Source: Gymnopilus junonius (Eukaryota > Basidiomycota > Agaricomycetes > Agaricales > Galerinaceae). From it: a DNA stretch of 64,000 nt. Positions 47,702 through 59,386 of this stretch are shown piece by piece. The stretch's first letter is position 1. Every line of letters begins with the position of its first letter. The notes beneath the pieces were generated by a model. The model did not search any database, was not told where the DNA came from, and saw nothing but the letters and a program-made list of their open reading frames with translations. Made by a program: the position numbers and the translations under genes. The stretch lies in contig JADNYJ010000064.1 in the NCBI GenBank assembly GCA_015501075.1, forward strand, positions 1 through 64,000, given 5' to 3'.

Positions 47702-48204
47702 AACATCTCCTTGCGGCGACTATGCAGCATTTCTTTTTCTATATTAATCTGTAATGACTAGTAAGTATCCTTGTGGTGTATCATATTTGAATTTATTGTA
47801 TTGTTGTCCTGTTTATCCTTTACGTTGCTCACCATCAGGAAGTTGAAGGATCCAGTCAAGATTCAGTTGTTACGCTAGACATTTGTGTGATTGAGAGACA
47901 ATTATATTGCAAAATATTGTGTAGTAAGGTACGTTCAGTACATCTTAATTACTATTTCCTCCGGCTCTGAGGGGTCGGAGTGTAAGAGGGCGGTCGTAAC
48001 ACTATGCGGAATATGTGACTGGAGCTTGATCATGAACCCGCTTGAACTGGCTTCCGCGTTGGCCACGACTTCAAAGTTCAAACTGTCACTATTCAAAACC
48101 TAGCAAGCACTAGTTCTCAAAAACTATACTTCTGGAAATTCACAATGTACCTGGCTTGTGACTACTGAACAGCCCCCGCATAGTTCGGGCATAAGACCTG
48201 TCCG
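47702..48204. other. Spacer between array copies B and C
   Basis: Noncoding. Its left part resembles the spacer after copy A (43400-43540: ACAGACAACTA ... AGTACATCTTA versus AGAGACAATTA ... AGTACATCTTA), again showing that whole gene units were duplicated. Confidence 0.5.
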
Positions 48205-48326
48205 TTGCGGGTCCGCTGCCCACAGTGGTGATCGGACCTTTCGTGATAAGCTTTCCTTGAGCTCCCCTCATGCCAACTGCTGCGCTAGTCGCTCCTGCTT
48301 TGGTTCATATAGGTTGTCCTTGAACA
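48205..48326 (+). repeat. Duplicated upstream block, array copy C
   Basis: 122 bp from TTGCGGGTCCGCT to the ATG of copy C, closely similar to 43783-43902 with scattered substitutions. It is a non-coding part of the tandem duplication. Confidence 0.75.
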
Positions 48327-51300
48327 ATGTACAGTTTGGAAGACGTGGCTGTCTTCTGGGACTATGGTGCGCTGTTTCCACCTTTGGTTTTTTTGCGATA
48401 TACACTAATGAATGAATAAACGACGTCCCTTCCTATCACACCAGAAAACTGTCCTATTCCCTCCAATACCTCAGGCTACTCCATTGTGGACAATATTCGC
48501 TCAATAGCACGACCATATGGCAGCGTCAAGTCATTCAAAGCATACCTTGAGATATCAGATCAGGCCCAGAGGTCTATGGCGCTTCGCTCGGAGCTGCAAT
48601 CATCAGGTGTTTCATTGGTTGACTGCCCTCATAACGGTCGGAAGGATGTTGCAGACAAGATGATCATTGGTAAGTGGTCCTCACTCCGATACATACATAT
48701 ATCAACCCTGAACAAATCGTAGTCGACATGTTCGCCCATGCCATTGATACCCCTGCCCCTTCTACAGTGGTGCTGATCACTGGCGACCGTGATTTTGCCT
48801 ATGCAGTATCAACTCTGAGGCTTCGACGGTATCGAGTTGTACTTCTTACTCTTTCGAATGCCCATGCAAGCCTCACGGCACAAGCTTCCATTTGTCTCGA
48901 CTGGACTACCCATGTTTTGTCTCCAACTGAAGCATCAATAAAGGCTTCAAATATTCCTAAGCAAGCTGCTTTATTAACTTCTCAAGAAAAATCACGGTCG
49001 TCAGGCATGCCCAATCCTCGTGGCGAATGGATGGAGGTCCGCCGAAATGAAGAAACTGGGTTTCCGCAAGTAGTTCATGACGCAACAGAAGACAGGCTGG
49101 CTCCTGTATTGTCTCCAAAGAGCAATTCTCCTCTATCCTCCAGGCAGTCTGGTCAGGGAGTTAAAGAGCGGCGTACTGAGTCTATAGATTCTATTTCAAA
49201 CTTCAGTCGGTTCGCCAAAGCAAACTCGGTTAGTCCCATTCCCGAATCCACCTCTGCTGGAAAGACTTTCATCAGCGTTGAAATGTCCACGGGGACGGGC
49301 CCTCACAAAGAGGACACCTCATTCAGAAAGCAACCGATTGATTTTGTAGCAAGCGGTAGGAAGCAGCCTGTCGACACTTTAGACATCCTTGACGATAAAT
49401 CGACGACTGCCAATCACGTGGATGATCAGCGAGAATTATTTATTCAACCACTTCTAAACCAGCATATCCTTCCTGACCCATCGTTAGAGGCTGATCCAGG
49501 ATCAACTTCTCCTTCCACATTATTTCTGCCGTCAATTTTGACTGGTTCGTCATCTCGCACTCGCACTCTTCCTTCGTCGAAAATTTCCGTTGAGCCTATT
49601 CAACCTCCATTGGCTCGCGTCCTTGAAACGCACCCCACAGATCACAGTAAGCCTGTGACAATCTCAGTGCCGACGCAGATTCCTCCAACCCTAATAAGTA
49701 TCGAGCCAAACCCTATATCAATTCAGAGGCCCATGCCCAACAAGAGTGTAGATGTCTCATCACCACTGCTGAAAGATGCGACACTCCTGCGTCAAAAAGT
49801 TGATTTGTCCTCAGTTCCACTTCCACGGCTTCCAGATATAGTGAGCCCTTCTCGGCCCTCGGCCCATCCCATAGCCCGACAAACGAGCGGAGATTCCAAC
49901 AGCTCTTACTCCACTTCTCCTCAGCAGGTCGCTGTGGGTCAGTCCACCAGAGGGGGCGGTCCAATCGTTCCCGTACAATCCACATCCATGTATCAGAAAT
50001 TCGTCTTCCCATCCTCTCTACTGTACACCCCCCCTTCGAGTGCAGACCCGTTTTTATCTGCAGCCAAAGATGGTGATTTGGATGTTGTTTTTACCACTGC
50101 AGCAGAATATGACAATAACACGCGTGGTCTTGTACCTGGTCTCGAGTTCGAATTACCTGCATCACAGACTAGCTCCCAGCCCATATCTCCTCGTTCTAAA
50201 ACCTCTGAGTTTGGGTCAATTTCCAGCAGCTCTCCTTTCACCAATTCTGACAGCAGTTCTGCCATTATCTCGTCCAATTCTACCGTCCCTGAAGTCTTCA
50301 GGATCTTGGTCGAGTGTTTGCAGTACCACTTTAGCAAGGGAAATCCGCGTCCGCTCCGAGGAGTCGTCGCGCTGCAAATAAGCAACGACAGAGGGGCTTA
50401 CGCAAAAGCGGGGGTTACAAACTTCGGACAATATGTGACTTTGGCTGAAGAGCAAGGAATTATAGAGCTTGGAGGTGCAGAAGCTTGGATAAGCCTCAGG
50501 CCAGATTGGTGCAATACATCAACTTCTGCAGCTGCTGAAGTTGAAGATGGATCACCACCTTCGGTGTCCGATGAAATGACATTACTCACTTCGCAACGAA
50601 ACACTATCGAGTTTAGTCAGTCACATACCTCGATCTCATGCCCCTCTTCACCACTTTACCACCCTTCGGTAGTTTCGAGTGACGCTGACTCTGACTCTAA
50701 TTTGGCTTTGACCACGTCTATCTCTCTTCCTGTTGATTCATCACTGGAAGTGGAAGAGCCTATAGTTGAGCACCATGGCTCATCTGCAGAGACTGTACCC
50801 TTGTCAGCCACTGAAACCCCTCTTCAACCTGTTACTTCTTCCATTCCAACATCTCTAAACTCTGACTCTTCGCCTAATGCAAGCAGCTCTCTTCCCGTAG
50901 ATGAATGCACAAACGGCGATTCTGGTACTGCGTTTGCAACTCTTCTTATCACCGAGCCTCAGCCTGCGCCTTCTGTAACGAAGTCCGATATCGAGGTTCC
51001 GAAAAATCCTCCTACGGAGACTCCGCCTCTGCCAAACATTCTTATCGATCCCTTAACCATATCACTTGGTGAGAATCACGCGGTTCTTTCAAGTCCTGTC
51101 GATCCTCCCTCCAAAATTGGTGACTCCGCCACTGATACAAGTTCTGTTACACCTGTTCAAGCAAAATCCGTCTCCTTGCCAAACGTCGTGTTACGACCTC
51201 CACCAAGTGTCACCACCACTGCCCCATCACCTCAAATCGTAAAGGGCTCATCAAGTTCTGGCATTTCTTTTTCTGCCGTTGTTAAAGGCAGTGCTTCTGT

Positions 51301-51823
51301 TCCTCAGGTCCCTTCTCCTATCATGCAGCCTCAGCCTGCACTGTCAATTCCTGCAGTTTTCAAACCCCTGATTGAGTGCTTACAAGCGCACAAATTGAAA
51401 GGATATGAAAGACCTCTTCGATCCACAGTTTCTTATGAGCTATACAGAGATGGTTCCATCTTCATGAGAGCAGGTGTTGGAAAGTTTTCACAATATGCTG
51501 CTCTGGCTGAGAGAAGTGGTGTAATTGAACTTGGAGGCACGGAAGGTCATGCATGGATTAGCCTCAAGCCAAATTTGTCCGATTCTCCATCTTCTCAGCC
51601 TGAGGTTCCCGAAATCTTCAAGGTCCTGGTTCAGTGCTTACAGGCGCACAGATCAAAGGGAATATACTGCCCTACCCGGTCAGAACTTTCAATACAAGTA
51701 AATAAGAATGGCACGACGTACAGGAAAGCGGGCGTTACCAAGTTCAAATATTATGTCGCTTTGGCCGAGAAAGCAGGAATCGTAGAGTTAGGGGGTGAGG
51801 AAATGCTGCTTGGATACGCCTGA
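48327..51823 (+). CDS. NYN-domain nuclease with three OST-HTH/LOTUS-like domains (array copy C)
   Basis: Best-preserved copy: exons 48327-48366, 48445-48669 and 48723-51823 join in frame to 1121 residues. The N-terminal NYN (limkain-b1/MARF1 type) covers about residues 1-155: VAVFWDYENCPIPSNTSG, CPHNGRKDVADKMII and VLITGDRDFAYAV hold the acidic metal-binding residues expected of a PIN-like RNase. About 500 residues of Ser/Pro/Thr-rich disorder follow, then winged helices at 50284-50515 (VPEVFRILVECLQ ... LGGAEAWISLRPDW), 51343-51580 (IPAVFKPLIECLQ ... GHAWISLKPN) and 51601-51820 (VPEIFKVLVQCLQ ... IVELGG). The last ends early: one base seems lost in an A run near 51800, and the lost frame reads AWIRLKPQWYDAVAS to a stop at 51855. 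Likely a cytoplasmic RNA-binding and cleaving factor; target unknown. Confidence 0.8.
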
Positions 51824-52071
51824 AGCCTCAGTGGTATGATGCTGTTGCATCCTGAAAGTCCCCCTTGTGGGCAACTGCGCACCATTTCTTTCTCCGTATT
51901 GTATGTATGCAACGACCACCCAGTATGTCCTAATGTAAACTAGCTTTGAAATTGTTGTCTTGCTATCCTGTTCTGTAGTTTGCTCCACAAACCAAATGTA
52001 CTATACTATTATTGTTTCTATTCATCCTTCTTGCCCTTCATAGTCGGGTATATCCAAATGTTGTAATATAA

Positions 52072-55000
52072 TCACGAAGGTCCGTCGACGTATCCTTCCT
52101 CAAGCCCAAAGCTCACAAACCTCCTGAAATCCGAGAATACCTCCCTCTTATGCCCATCCGCAGCATTACCCCCTCCAGACGCACTCGACCCGGTCGGTGG
52201 CCCACTTTGCCCTGGTCCAGTCATACTGGCAAAGATGCCTTCACCTGCACCTCCAATCGGCAGGGCAATCCTACTCGCTCCAGGACTGACGAGCGACCCT
52301 CCTGCGTGTCCTGTCGTTGGAGGTTCCATGTCGAGCGATGAAGGAAGGAGGTGCTTTCGAGGTCGGTCTTGGTGCTTGTGATGGTTAGGAAGGAATCAAG
52401 CAGGTTATTTTGTGTCGCTTTGGGCGTGCCTTTGAGGTCGAGAATCTGTAAAATATGATGTCTAAGATTGATTCTTTGTGTGTTAGAAATACTAGATACC
52501 TTTTGGAAATTCGAGAAAGAAGCATCGCCGATTAATAGCGTATAATTCAAAATAAAACCTTCCGGAGGATCCTATAGTGGCAAAAGAAGAGTCAAATCGA
52601 AATTCGCATGAAGAAAGGATTGAAATGCTAACCTCGGGCGTCACGATAACCTTTAACAAAGCCTCAAGCCTCGTTGTTGTCTTCGTCAACGACTTGGTAT
52701 ACCTTGAGGATAACGTCAGTAAAAAGGCAGCTTTAAGGCAAAAAAAAGTAAGACTGACGAAGTTGAAGCGAAATTTTCGCCAGGCATCTTCACCAAGAAC
52801 GCTTTGATCGTTTGTAGATCAATGAGCAGCTACACAAAACCAATGAAACCATCAGAGGCTATACATGGCCCGGTTTGCTTTGCTTATTACCTGTTCAGCA
52901 CCGATCTCCTTCAACGGCCGACTCCTCACAAGAGAATTAGTGAACTTGACGAGGATAATACTGAAAAAAAGCACAATTATCGATTCATGTCATCAACAAA
53001 AATTTAGAGAAAAAAAAACCAACCTCGATGTCTTGTCAAAGATATTCCTCAAATATTTCTTCTGCTCAATCAATGGCTTGATCAATTCCACGACTTGTTC
53101 GGCCGCCTTGACTAGTTCGCCCGTGTAAGGTGATGGCCCACTGACTTGGTTGACGTTCGACCATGATGTTCTGCTGAGGGTGATGAAAGATGGGTCGCAG
53201 TTGATCTCGAATTCGCGAAGGACAACGTTGATAGCTGTCGATATAGCACTTTACAGCCAAATGGTATTAGCAGATGAGATGAGGGAGATGGGGGACTTTG
53301 GCTTACCTGACGAATAGCTCACATTCAACTTGGAAGGTGATCTTTTCCTTGAACTCGGGATTGATCTTCTCCTTGACCTTCTCTTCAAGCTAGATGAACC
53401 CACTCTCAATATCCAACCTTTATAAGAAATACGGAAATGGAGACAAACCTCGAAAGCGGTGGTTTGGCAATAATCAGCCGTGTTGATGAGAAGGCAGGTC
53501 TGCTTCACGAGATCCAAGTCAACACGACTCTCCGTGGATTTCCGGGATGCAACAGCAGGTCTAGAACAAGATGAATATACATCAAAGAGTAACAAAGACA
53601 TAACGCCACACCTTTTGGTGTTGACCACCAGTACTTCCTCTAGATGAGACAGAAGAAGGGAGACTTAGGAACACAATCCTAAAACCCGAGGAAGGCAAAA
53701 AAGACATACCAGCATATATACGCAACCACTTCTTATGCAGCGTACACAAATCAAACAATGCCTGACCCGTCGACAGCTTCGCGCACTGCTCCAAACTCTG
53801 TCCATAGAAATAGAATAGGTCCGTGGAAGAGGGAAGAACCGTCATAGGCGACGAAGCGCTATCGTCCGTCGCGGCTACAGCACCTGCAGCAGGTGTTTCA
53901 GAGGATGCTCGCGTCTGTTGGCTGGGTTTGTTCTTTGGTTTGCGGTGGGGCGCGAGCATGTCTGCCAGAACTCTGTTGGGCATGATGGTCAGGATAACTC
54001 GGAATTGAAAATTAAAGGATAGGAAGGCGTACTTGTCTTGCGCATCTACGAAAATACTCATATGCGGCTCGAACGCGGCGGATATTGGTTTTCCAGGTTC
54101 TGATTGGGGATTATCTGTCGCTTTGAGCATTACTTTGAACTAGATGCGTATCAGCTATGAGTTCCTACGTTCCCAGGTTGCTTGACATACAGAAGTTGCC
54201 CACTTTTTGGACATAGCCTGCTCAAATTCGGTGGCAATGGCCAGGTTGTCTAGCAGAGCTTTGACAGTGAGATTGGAACCCGCTTTCGTTAGAAGAGTCG
54301 TGACATCATCCCTGAAAAAGGAGAAGAAGTAGCATCAGTAAATCTTGATCACATAATGATACATAAAGCACATCTCCCACCTCGTAATCTCCGTGAACTT
54401 GGCCAGCAAATGCCAACTAACCTTCCAATCTGCAGGGAACACTCTCCCCTGCTCAATCTCATGTGTTTGTAACAACCTCCGGAACCACGCGTACCTCCTC
54501 GAGAGGTTGTCCAACTGTCCTGCTTCGTCGTTCGTTCGGAAGATGCGTCGGTACTCTTTCAGTTCGAGGTTGACATAACGCTCCACGACGTGCATACGGA
54601 CGTCAGGGCCTAGGACATCAATGACTAGACATGCGTCAGCTATGAGGGCAGGTTTGATGGGGTTTTTGGTGTCTTGTACAAAGCTACGGAAGATGAGCAT
54701 TGATATAATGTGTTAGACGGTTGCAAGGCAAGACGTACAATGAATCAAAGTCAGCGTCTAGCTGCGTTCGTAGTTGGTTTTGAATTTCTTGAATGCGTTT
54801 GTGTATTCGGTTGACCCTCGGTACGGTCGTGTAAGACTTGAATGAAGAAGAAATTTCCTTGACGGCCTGGTAAATAAGAAGAATAGAATGATCAAATAGA
54901 GATTCTGGGAAAGACGGATGCAGAACGAACCGCTAAAGTCTGCGCGACTTCATTATACTTCTTCTCTTTCATCAGGTCTTCCAGCTGGGTCATCGCGTTG

Positions 55001-55629
55001 ACTGTGATAAAGCAATTGATAATTAAGGGGGATGCAATTCCGCTGAATTAATGCACACACCTAACATCTGGAGTCTCTTCATAATCGTCATGCTCGTGAT
55101 AAGATTCTTCTTGGCCAAGTCCAGGACCTGAATATCCTTCGTGATGTTCCTCACCACCGCTTCGGACTCGGTGGCCTTCTCTCTAATGAGTGACATCTGG
55201 CCCAGCAGGTCCTACCAGGCCACATGGTGAGTCGAGTGTGTATATGAAGTGTCGATATAGGGAGGACGAACCGAAATCATCTCCTGAATAGTCGACATCC
55301 TCTCCGGGTCCTGGCTGACCCTCAGCTCGGCATGCAGAGCATCAATCTCCTTCTGCAGCTCCTGATGCGTCTCCGCCAGCCGTGCGCTAACTGCATCTAA
55401 ATGCGCCAAAGAAGCCTCTTTACAAAAGAATCAAAAAATCAAAAGTTAACCAGGGCACACGCAGTCAGAAGCCAGTCGGACACATACCATCCGGAAAGAA
55501 GTCGTTCAAAATTTCCACAGCATTAAACCGCTCCGAAAGACTGTCAAGCCTGTCAATATCCTCCGACGGCTGGATCTCCAGAACGCGACGGATGGAGAGG
55601 ACGACTTGATGTGGGAGCTCGTCGTTCAT
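52072..55629 (-). CDS. VPS53: GARP complex subunit Vps53
   Basis: Tethers endosome-derived vesicles at the trans-Golgi with Vps51, 52 and 54. Start ATG 55627-55629 (MNDELPHQVVLSIRRVLEI). NAVEILNDFFPDG is the conserved N-terminal block, then a coiled-coil helix set (HLDAVSARLAETHQELQKEI; DLLGQMSLIREKATESEAVV; IQVLDLAKKNLITSMTIMKRL). The CATCHR helical bundle follows (PDVRMHVVERYVNLELKEYRR; SLEQCAKLSTGQALFDLC) and the conserved C-terminal part (TKSLTKTTTRLEALLKVI; YTLLIGDASFSNFQKILDLKG). About twelve short introns; the junctions I checked keep frame. The last about 80 residues are Gly/Ser-rich and disordered. It stands divergent to the Yippee gene. Confidence 0.92.
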
Positions 55630-55787
55630 GACGGCCAAGAGCAATGGTCGTCTCCGGGCATTACGTAAGAAACTTTGATTACCTTGTTTGGGATGTCCTG
55701 TCGCCGTTCTGCTTGTGACGTCCATCCGAGTCCGAGGCCCCTGATCATGCTCTAGTTTGGTCTATATCTTTCTTTCACTCTGCTGCT
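55630..55787. promoter_or_regulatory. Divergent promoter, VPS53 / Yippee
   Basis: 158 bp separate the two start codons, so both promoters and 5' UTRs must share this space. No TATA box is visible, as expected for housekeeping genes. Confidence 0.5.
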
Positions 55788-56403
55788 ATGTTGCTCTCGC
55801 CTACTTCGGATACTAAGCATCTTGTGCTCCAGGCTTATGAAGGACATCCGAGCTATTCATGTTCTAAATGTTCGGCGGTCATCGTTGGTTTCTCTTCTCG
55901 CTTCCTTAGGTCTGGAAAGGCCTCACGCAATCATAAAAGGTTCTGCAGGATGAACTCATAAGCAAATCTTTCTCAGGAAGAGACGGACGCGGATAGCGAG
56001 TATCTGCTCGTTTGATATTTTCGTCGTCTTACGACTGACCAACCTGGATCAGCCTAATGCAATCCGCTACCAATGTCAAGTTGGGTCGCAAGGAAGATCG
56101 CTCTCTGCTGTGTGTCTTTTGCAACTCAAACACATACCTACTGTTTGCTTACACTACGGCCCTTTGAAGGACGGGAGTCCACACCGTCGCCGATGTCTAT
56201 TGCCTGGGATGCAACGATCGCTTAGGTTGGTTTTACCACAAGGCCTCCGACCACACGCAGAAATACAAAGAAGGTACGTAGATAAATCTACCCCATAGGT
56301 ACATATCGACTCATTGAGGCTTTGTACAGGCAAGTACCTGCTCGAACGCGAGAAACTGATTAAGGAGAACAATTGGGTGCTGGATGACCCTCCTACGTCC
56401 TAA
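55788..56403 (+). CDS. Yippee-like zinc-binding protein
   Basis: Yippee proteins are small zinc-binding beta-tent proteins of the Mis18/cereblon fold, linked to the GID/CTLH ligase and cell division. Five exons (55788-55883, 55949-55995, 56053-56109, 56170-56273, 56330-56403) give 125 residues, the normal size. [10 protein letters not shown] and [12 protein letters not shown] are the two CxxC zinc pairs; [37 protein letters not shown] and TQKYKEGKYLLE are family blocks. The intron after GRDGRG starts with GC (GCGAGT); no GT donor keeps the frame. The join of exons 1 and 2 is less certain (donor GTTGGT). Confidence 0.88.
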
Positions 56404-56757
56404 TCATCCAAGGAGAAGTGCAACCGCTATGACGATCATTTTTTTCAGAGATCCTTTCTCAAATTCTCATTTTAAGACCTCCACATGTACTTGTACTTGT
56501 ATTTTCATTGTATCTGCATACCAATCTTTCTATGCCCACCAATCAATTTATGCGTCCTCGCTTTGGACGAGATATAAGTAGAATCCATACATGCGCACAT
56601 ATTTCATACACTTCCCTTGAGATGGTCAATGAAATTCCAACTCTGAGAAAGACAGTCGCTGATCGAGGCCGGAATCTGGAATCCAGGCCCCTGATCTTCC
56701 TTTCCTCTTACCACCACCGTACTAACCTCATCCACTACTAACCAACCCACAATCATA
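56404..56757. other. Intergenic, Yippee 3' UTR and CTR promoter
   Basis: About 350 bp between two + strand genes. It contains no frame with coding character and no repeat. Confidence 0.4.
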
Positions 56758-57605
56758 ATGGACCACGGCGGACACGACATGCCTATGGCAAAGTGCAAAA
56801 TGAACATGCTCTGGTCCGTTCCTCTCACTCACCCCCATTTCACCTGCAAGCACTAAATAAAATACCACAACCAGGAACACAGACATCATCGACACATGCA
56901 TCGTCTTCCGGAGCTGGCACATCTCCTCCAACACCACCTTCCTCCTTTCCATCCTCGCCATCATCGGCCTGGGGGTCTTATACGAGTACCTCCGCGTCTT
57001 TCAGCGCCAGCTTGACGTGCGTATCGCCGTCACCCTCAGCTCGTCGAATGCCAGCAACGGGAAGGCTCGTTCAAGGGACAGGAGCCCTCCGACCCACAGT
57101 GTTCACTCAGCTACGCATGTGCATAGGAGCGCCAGCTCGAGTCCAGAAGGTAACTACGAGGATGCGGGGTTGTTGTCCGGGCGTAGGCTTATTAAGAATT
57201 CACTTACAGGGTGAGTTGTGCGGTTCTCCAGGGGCCGTGTCAAGATTCTCCAAGCATGCGGAATAGTCGACTTACGATGTGAATAGTGTCCCTGTCCCGT
57301 TTCTCTTCCGTGCCCTCCGAGCTGTCGTGTATGGTTCGACGGTGTTCCTTAGCTTCTTCCTCATGCTGGTGTTCATGACTTACAACGTGCGTCTAATCAC
57401 TCACTACCTTATCACCTTCTTTTCTTCCTTGCATATTGCCTTTTAACCTACAATTGATCCTCTACTTTCTTCCATCTTACAGGCATACCTTATCGGTGCC
57501 GTCGTCGTTGGAGCCGCCCTTGGCCACTACATCTTCGGAGCGACCATCAACCCAGATGCCATTCTTTCAGATTCGGCTCAAGGAAAGGGCATGGCGTGCC
57601 ACTAG
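56758..57605 (+). CDS. CTR-family copper transporter
   Basis: High-affinity Cu(I) channel that works as a trimer. Starts MDHGGHDMPMAKCKMNMLW, a short Met/His-rich N-terminus ending in an MxM motif. TM1 is TTFLLSILAIIGLGVLYEYL; the loop after it (about 75 residues, Ser/Arg-rich) lies in the cytosol. TM2 is FLSFFLMLVFMTYN with the MxxxM selectivity motif; TM3 is AYLIGAVVVGAALGHYIFG with the GxxxG packing motif. Introns at about 56815-56872, 57211-57287 and 57389-57482 keep the frame. It ends at 57605. The short N-terminus fits a vacuolar (Ctr2-like) or minor plasma-membrane transporter; which one cannot be decided. Confidence 0.9.
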
Positions 57606-57947
57606 ACTTCTATCACCTCGTCACACTTACATTTACATATTGCTGGATTTCTTGAATCATATTCGGGAACCTCGACTCTGCTGCTATAGGATTGTAGGAT
57701 GCTGTATTGCTGTCGTAGTATTTAATTACCATCTTGACCATGTACTTACTTACTAACCCTTGCTCTCATCTCGTTTGGATCTGGAAATATCAATTCTTTC
57801 AAATAAGTAACACAACAAACGGTCGCCTGAGTGGCTGCAGCACGATCATCGATATTTAATTATATCCCAAAAATTTGGATCGTTGAAAAAAGCATGGCAT
57901 TGGGAATAAGAGTACACATTTCTCCACAACAAAAGAATGAGATGAGA
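57606..57947. other. Intergenic between convergent genes
   Basis: 3' UTRs of the copper transporter and the proteasome gene. Nothing else is seen. Confidence 0.4.
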
Positions 57948-59130
57948 TTAAGCTGCTTTCATTTCAGTGTCTTCGTCCTTCTTCGCAAGACCTTCTGATA
58001 CTAACAAGGCATCGATCTCAGCAGGTCTGTAAATCTTGGCCTTTGGTTGTTTAGTCACAGGGTCAACAGTCAAGACCGCAAATTCCACTGCATCGCAAAA
58101 AGATTAGCTCATAGATCAAGCCAGAGATAAGAAAAAAAGGAAGAACCACATACACTTCTCACTCGTCAGCGTCGTACTATCCATCGTCTTACTCATCGTC
58201 CTGAGCACTAATCCAATCGCATCCTTGACGACAATATCATCCTTATACTCCTGCTTCAACAAACTCTGCGCCGTCCCATTATTCGCGCCTATACACGTCG
58301 CCTTCCACCCCGAATAATTCCCCGACGGGTCCGAGTGGTACAGTTGGAAATGGTAATGGGGGTCATAGCCCGCGTAGAGGAGGGAAACACCGAAGGGTCG
58401 TAGACCACCGAATTGGGTGTACCCTTGCTTCATGTCGCAGAGTCGCTGGGCAAGCAGTTCGACGGGGATGTCTTCGTTGTACATTATGAGATGGCGTTGG
58501 GCGGCGGTGCGGGCGTAGTTGACGAGCGAGTTGGCGTCTGCTGTCAGCCCTGCTACGCCTCCGATGACGTTCCTTTGTGTTAAGCATTAGCATTATTATG
58601 ACAGAAAGGAAGAGCAGCAGCAGTAGTAGTAGAGAAGAATTTGAACTCACGAATTAAGTAAATAAATCTTTTCCCCACTCCCACCGTACCCTCCGTCTTT
58701 CGCACTGGACAGATCCAAGAGCTTGCCTGTCACTTTCTTTTCTGCAGCCAAGACCACACCGTCCTTTGCTAGGACACCGAGCACGGTTCCAGCATGCGAG
58801 ATAGCTTCCATGGCATATTCGACTGTTAAAAGCAACATCGAGAATCGGCGATGGTTTGTGTTTAGGTTATTCAGTGGGCTTACTTTGGTAGAGACGCCCT
58901 GGAGAGGGAGAATGAGTGTTAGAATTAAAGCATATTATCTAGAAATAAAATTATTCAGTACCTTCTGGCGAGAAGATGGTTGTACGACCTGGAGTGGTGA
59001 TAAAACCAATTCATGAGATAGGTTTCTCGTATACTCTGAAGAGCTAGTGCTTACTGTCATAACGTCTGGCCTGTACGTTACATATTAGTATTCATATAAT
59101 AGAACAAATGAGATCGATAAAACATACCAT
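57948..59130 (-). CDS. 20S proteasome alpha subunit, PSMA4/Pre9 type
   Basis: Structural alpha-ring subunit of the 20S proteasome. The first exon is just the ATG (59128-59130), directly followed by a GTATGT donor. The next exons give [15 protein letters not shown] and [20 protein letters not shown], the alpha-subunit signature. Later blocks: [62 protein letters not shown] and [22 protein letters not shown]. The tail DEDTEMKAA ends at 57948. About 260 residues. The [16 protein letters not shown] and GNYSGWKA segments favour alpha-3/PSMA4 (yeast Pre9). Confidence 0.92.
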
Positions 59131-59386
59131 GATGAATTAGAAAGAGATGGAGGAAGATGATGAGTTGAGTGAGCGAGGACTGACGCGTCCCGCACACGCG
59201 TCGCATTTCGGCAATTGCCTTGTAAGGATCATCTTCGAATTTGGTCAAGTATTTCTCTTCCTCCTCTCTCTCAATCTCTCAACAAAATAAAGTCTATTCA
59301 ACCCGTGTACATATACATAATTCAAGGCATATCCATGCCATCCTCCTCAAATATACGTTCTTCCCAAAAACCAGTATAAATCTAGA

